From positions 1-22,381 of IMG/VR virus record IMGVR_UViG_3300042402_001013: a DNA stretch of 22,381 bases; one strand, given 5' to 3'. This DNA comes from a virus. The notes beneath the pieces were generated by a model. The model was not told the DNA's origin and searched no databases. It worked only from the letters and a program-made list of their open reading frames with translations. A program made the translations under genes and the position numbers. Numbering within the stretch: position 1 is the stretch's first letter; the number at the start of each line of letters is the position of its first letter. This document shows, piece by piece, positions 19,164-22,381 of this stretch.

Positions 19164-19278
19164 TGAGGAAGAGCAGGATCTTGATTGGGCTTTAAGTAAT
19201 GGCTTAGTGACTCCCTATGAGTATAAGAATTTGCTTGAAAAAACGGGATTAGCGCCTGCTGATCTTGAGTTGCTGTAA
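19144..19278 (+). CDS. Small acidic helical protein
   Basis: This 44-residue protein (RISEEEQDLDWALSNGLVTPYEYKNLLEKTGLAPADLELL) was not recognised. It appears as two short helices with a turn and resembles small phage proteins placed before portals. The start ATG 19144 overlaps the previous gene by 20 nt and has no clear ribosome binding site, so the start is uncertain. Confidence 0.5.
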   Translation: MGQLRISEEEQDLDWALSNGLVTPYEYKNLLEKTGLAPADLELL

Positions 19279-19289
19279 GGAGGCACGAA

Positions 19290-21590
19290 TTGAGCGAGAC
19301 TACTGATTATATTGATGATATTCCTACTGGTTTTGCTTCGGCGGCTAGTCTCGTTAAGCGTGTAGACGAGTTGGAACGACAGCGCGAATTGCTTGCGCGA
19401 CAATGGAAGTTAAACTTATCTTTTTATAAGGGTAAGCAGTACGTTTTTTATAATCGTAAGTCTCGTAGGATTGAGTCGCTTCCTACTGATGATGGTGATA
19501 AGCCGCGTTATCGTGTGCGTCTTGTCTCTAATCAGATTGCTCCTAATACTCTTTCGTTGTTATCTCGTCTTGTGAAGTCTAAGCCACAGTTTTTTGCGAC
19601 TCCGGGGCAAGCATCGTATGAGGCGCAGAAGGCTACTCAGATTGCTGAGAATATGCTTGATTATTGGTGGGATGCTTTGCATCTTACCGAGAAGCGGGAA
19701 GAGGCAATGATGTGGAGTATTATTGCTGGTAATGGTTTTTGGAAGATTACTTGGGATGATAAGGCTGGTCCGGGTATGGAAGTGCTTATGGATCCCGATG
19801 GGCAGCCTATTGTTGATCCTATGATTAAGCATTATTTTTTGAAGAATCTTGAGGATGCTGGTGTTGATGATGATATGTTTAAGCGGCGTATTTATCAGGG
19901 TGAGATTCGTGTTGATGTGATGAGTCCGTTTGATGTGTTGTTGGATGATTCTGCTCAGGTGTTTGAGGATTGTAAGTTTGCGTTTTGTATTCATCCTTTG
20001 TCTAGTGAGGAGATTTTTGATCGTTATGGTGTGCGTTTGAAGCCTAATGCTGTTAATCGTTATCCTGATGAGACTCTTCCGGGTGCGTTTGGTAATATGG
20101 ATTCTAAGACGACTGAGAATGTTCGTGTTGTGTATTATGGGTATTTTGTTCCGGGTGGTAAGTATCCTGAGGGTCGTTTTGTTGTGTTTACGAAGAATCC
20201 TAGTATTATTCTTTATGATGCTCCGTGGCCTTATCCTTTTGAAGAGTTACCGCTTGTAAAGTTTCCGGGTATGCGTGTGCCGGGACAATTGTGGGATGGT
20301 AGTGTTGTTGAGCAGGCTGTGCCGTTGCAGAAGGAGTTGAATCGTACTCTTTCGCAGATTATTGAGTATAAGAATCTTACGTTGAAGCCTCAGATGATGG
20401 CTCCGATTGGTTCTTTGCGGCAGCGTGTTACGGATGAGCCGGGTGCTATTTTTGAGTATAATCCTGTTGCTGGTAAGACTCCTGAGCCTATGCCGTTGCC
20501 TTCGTTGCCTCCTTATGTGTTTGAGCATATTCAGGATTTGGGTGTGCGTTTGAAGGATATTTTTGGTTTGAATGAGATTATGGAGGGTGCTGTGCCGCCG
20601 AATGTTGAGGCTGGTGTGGCTATTGATCTTCTTCAGGAGGCTGCTACGGATCGTTTGGCTCCTCAGATTATGATGATGGAAAAGGGTTTGGAGCGGGCTG
20701 GTAATCTTATGCTTCAATTGGCTCAGCGTTATTATAATGAGCCTCGTACGATGATTATTACTGGTTCTGGTTCTAAACCTAAGATTGAGCGTTTTGAGAA
20801 TGCTGATCTTATTAAGGGCGTTAGTGTGCGTGTTGAGGCTGGTTCTGGTCTTCCGCGTACTCGTGCTGGTCGGCAGGCTCGTGTGATGCAGATGCTTCAG
20901 ATGGGTATTCTTAGTCCTACTAAGGCTTATAAGTATATGGATATGGCTGATTTTAAGGGTGTTCAGATGCAGTTTGAGGCTGATGAGGAGCAGGCTATGC
21001 GTGAGCATGATAAGTTGCTTGATGGTGGTATTCTTAATGAGCAGGCGGCTAAGCAGGCTCAGGAGCAACTTATGATGAGTATGATGCAGGGTGGTCAGGT
21101 TGATCCGCAATTGTTGCAGCAGAGTGTTGATGCTGGGTTGCAACCGTTGGCTTATGAAAATAAGTCTGCTCATTTGGAGGCGCATGCTGCGTTTATGAAG
21201 AGTGCTGAGTTTGAGACTCTTCCTGCTGAGGTTAAAGATGGTTTTTATAAGCATTATCAGTTTACTATGGAGGCGTTGCAGGGTGAGGCTGCGCCGACTG
21301 GTGATGCTCCGAAGGTTAGTCTTCAGTTGCGTGGTGCTGTTGGTCCGACGGTTGGATCTAAGATTCTTAATCAGTCTGGTGTTAAGGAGGTTACTCCGCA
21401 AGAGTTGTTGGAGCCGCCGCTTGATACGGTTGTGATTGATAATAAGGATAAGCCTAATTCTGAGGGTGGTGCTGGTGGTCAGATGGATCAGTATCAGATG
21501 GATTTGTTGCAGAAGTTGCAGGGTAATCAGGTGCTTGCTGATCAGAAGGTTGCTAATACGCTTGCTGAGCAGGCGGTTAAGAATGGCTAA
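19290..21590 (+). CDS. Portal protein
   Basis: This 766-residue protein forms the ring at the capsid vertex through which DNA is packaged and ejected. Recognition rests on the portal-like N-terminal pattern (RRVDELERQRELLARQWKLNLSFYKGKQYV, in parts), the stretch VSNQIAPNTLSLLSRLVKSKPQFFATP (about 77-103), later VVEQAVPLQKELNRTLSQIIEYKN, and gene order after terminase. The length suits the long P22/T7-connector-like portals. The C-terminal 150 residues are Gln-rich and probably form the crown or barrel. The start is TTG 19290, 6 nt after AAGGAGG. The class is clear although the exact subfamily is not. Confidence 0.88.
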   Translation: MSETTDYIDDIPTGFASAASLVKRVDELERQRELLARQWKLNLSFYKGKQYVFYNRKSRRIESLPTDDGDKPRYRVRLVSNQIAPNTLSLLSRLVKSKPQFFATPGQASYEAQKATQIAENMLDYWWDALHLTEKREEAMMWSIIAGNGFWKITWDDKAGPGMEVLMDPDGQPIVDPMIKHYFLKNLEDAGVDDDMFKRRIYQGEIRVDVMSPFDVLLDDSAQVFEDCKFAFCIHPLSSEEIFDRYGVRLKPNAVNRYPDETLPGAFGNMDSKTTENVRVVYYGYFVPGGKYPEGRFVVFTKNPSIILYDAPWPYPFEELPLVKFPGMRVPGQLWDGSVVEQAVPLQKELNRTLSQIIEYKNLTLKPQMMAPIGSLRQRVTDEPGAIFEYNPVAGKTPEPMPLPSLPPYVFEHIQDLGVRLKDIFGLNEIMEGAVPPNVEAGVAIDLLQEAATDRLAPQIMMMEKGLERAGNLMLQLAQRYYNEPRTMIITGSGSKPKIERFENADLIKGVSVRVEAGSGLPRTRAGRQARVMQMLQMGILSPTKAYKYMDMADFKGVQMQFEADEEQAMREHDKLLDGGILNEQAAKQAQEQLMMSMMQGGQVDPQLLQQSVDAGLQPLAYENKSAHLEAHAAFMKSAEFETLPAEVKDGFYKHYQFTMEALQGEAAPTGDAPKVSLQLRGAVGPTVGSKILNQSGVKEVTPQELLEPPLDTVVIDNKDKPNSEGGAGGQMDQYQMDLLQKLQGNQVLADQKVANTLAEQAVKNG

Positions 21591-22083
21591 GAGTCGTGTT
21601 GAGTGGGATGATGATTCTAAGGCGGCTGCGTATGTGATTTGGATTAGTAATGGTAAGAGTGTTAGGCAGACTGCTCGTGAGACTGGTATTCCTGTTTCGA
21701 CTATTTCTTATTGGGGTAAGGATTGGGAGAAGAATGGTCCTCCTGATAATCTTAATGAGAAGATTGCTAATAATGTGTATGAGTTTATTGCTCATGCGAG
21801 TAGTGTGCGCGAGACTGCTATGCGTAAGTTGGAGGAGTTGATTCCTCAGGCGGAGGTTAAACAGTTGAGTGCTATTGCTACTGTTGTGGGTATTATGGAT
21901 GATAAGATTCGGCTTGCTAATGGGCTTGCGACTAAGCGCACTGAGACTGTGCATACTCTTCCTAGTAAGGAGGAGATGCGCGAGTTGATGAGTGGTTTTG
22001 CGGATAGTCTTGTTAATGCGGCTGAGGATCGTTCGGCGGATATTATTGAGATTTCTGCTGAGAGTGTTGTGGTGAATAAATAG
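21583..22083 (+). CDS. HTH protein, possible terminase small subunit
   Basis: This 166-residue protein has an HTH: VIWISNGKSVRQTARETGIPVSTISYWGKDWEK (about 17-49, in parts), similar to terminase small subunit and transposase-type HTHs. The helical middle (ETAMRKLEELIPQAEVKQLSAIATVVGIMDDKIRLANGL) could oligomerise. A terminase small subunit recognises the packaging site. Its place after the portal and not before the large subunit is unusual, so an HTH regulator remains possible. The ATG 21583 overlaps the portal stop by 8 nt, with AGGCGG just upstream. Confidence 0.7.
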   Translation: MAKSRVEWDDDSKAAAYVIWISNGKSVRQTARETGIPVSTISYWGKDWEKNGPPDNLNEKIANNVYEFIAHASSVRETAMRKLEELIPQAEVKQLSAIATVVGIMDDKIRLANGLATKRTETVHTLPSKEEMRELMSGFADSLVNAAEDRSADIIEISAESVVVNK

Positions 22084-22127
22084 CGACCAACCAGAATAAA
22101 CTGGAGTCGTTCTTATAGGAGGGTCAC
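22084..22127 (+). repeat. Nested hairpin in the gap before the scaffold-like gene
   Basis: CGACCAACCAG, AATAAA, CTGGAGTCG form a two-part stem (CGAC/GTCG and CCAG/CTGG), followed by TTCTTAT. It is not a clear terminator because the T run is broken, and the ribosome binding site AGGAGG follows. Confidence 0.4.
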
Positions 22128-22381
22128 ATGAGTGACATTGATATGGATGGGGCGTTAAACGCTCTTACGGCTGAGTTACCTGATGAGGTTGCTGAGCCGG
22201 TTGTGTCGGATGAGAGTATGGTGGGGGATAATCCTGATGTGGAATCCTTTACTGGTTTTGATCCGACTATTCTTCCTGAGGATATGCAGCAGGTGTATAA
22301 GTCTATGCAGGCTGATTATACTCGCAAGACTCAGGAGATTGCAGAGTTGCGACGTAATTATGAGTCGTTCTCTGAAGCCGG
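22128..22381 (+). CDS. Scaffold-like protein, N-terminal part
   Basis: The 84 visible residues are acidic and extended (GALNALTAELPDEVAEPVVSDE) and end in a helical MQQVYKSMQADYTRKTQEIAELRRNYE. That QADYTRKTQE pattern is typical of phage capsid scaffolds that guide head assembly and are then removed. AGGAGG is 5 nt before ATG 22128. The gene runs beyond the right edge, and the major capsid gene is expected next. Confidence 0.75.
   Translation, partial: MSDIDMDGALNALTAELPDEVAEPVVSDESMVGDNPDVESFTGFDPTILPEDMQQVYKSMQADYTRKTQEIAELRRNYESFSEA

Noticed and set aside
20247-21401. Long open frame on the minus strand opposite the portal gene (384 codons)
   Set aside because: The portal gene has T-ending codons, which leave few stops on the opposite strand. 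The translation is low-complexity (Leu, Arg, Asn, Thr, Ser, His) with no motif and no ribosome binding site.

Overview
The window is part of a tailed double-stranded DNA phage genome (Caudoviricetes) or a closely related prophage. It holds a terminase large subunit, a portal, a scaffold-like gene, an endolysin and a phage-type replication set. The DNA is AT-leaning with strongly T-ending codons. It carries seven tRNA genes that read mostly A/T-rich codons (UUA, UUG, AAA, AAG, AGA, CAA, AAU). A GC-rich host, possibly an actinobacterium, would fit this, but the host is inferred and not shown.

Layout: the genome is divergent around a gene-free stretch at about 16.48-17.22 kb. To its left, everything from 16.47 kb down to base 1 is on the minus strand. 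From right to left this half holds: (i) a block of very small genes at 16.5-14.0 kb, much of it more GC-rich than its surroundings; (ii) an ArdC-like antirestriction protein; (iii) more small genes and a putative helix-hairpin-helix DNA glycosylase-like protein; (iv) six tRNAs; (v) a promoter at about 10.95 kb that starts a tightly packed DNA-metabolism operon. That operon contains a Cas4/RecB-like nuclease, a Rad52-like annealing protein, dUTPase, family A DNA polymerase, a DUF3310 protein, a CHAP endolysin, a TOPRIM-helicase protein, a PD-(D/E)XK nuclease, SSB, two sigma-like fragments, a metallophosphoesterase, tRNA-Leu and a class II ribonucleotide reductase that runs off the left edge. 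To the right of 17.1 kb a good promoter leads into a zinc-ribbon protein, terminase, two small genes, portal, an HTH protein and a scaffold-like gene that runs off the right edge.

Most minus-strand genes overlap by 1-8 nt (TAATG, ATGA or TGATG junctions), so translation is probably coupled. The replication genes form a coherent set: polymerase, primase/helicase, SSB, annealing protein, nucleases and dNTP supply.

Four observations stand out. First, the family A DNA polymerase is split just before its NVQNIPR motif, and a complete family 2 glycosyltransferase gene sits between the two halves. Second, the divergent intergenic region is an array of about ten consecutive stem-loops of unrelated sequence, nearly all with a three-base loop closed by C-G. 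Third, three minus-strand genes have a leader hairpin that keeps its fold (covarying stem, tandem G-A mismatches, GNA triloop) directly upstream of the ribosome binding site. Fourth, sigma region 2-like and region 4-like sequences lie in two adjacent overlapping genes.
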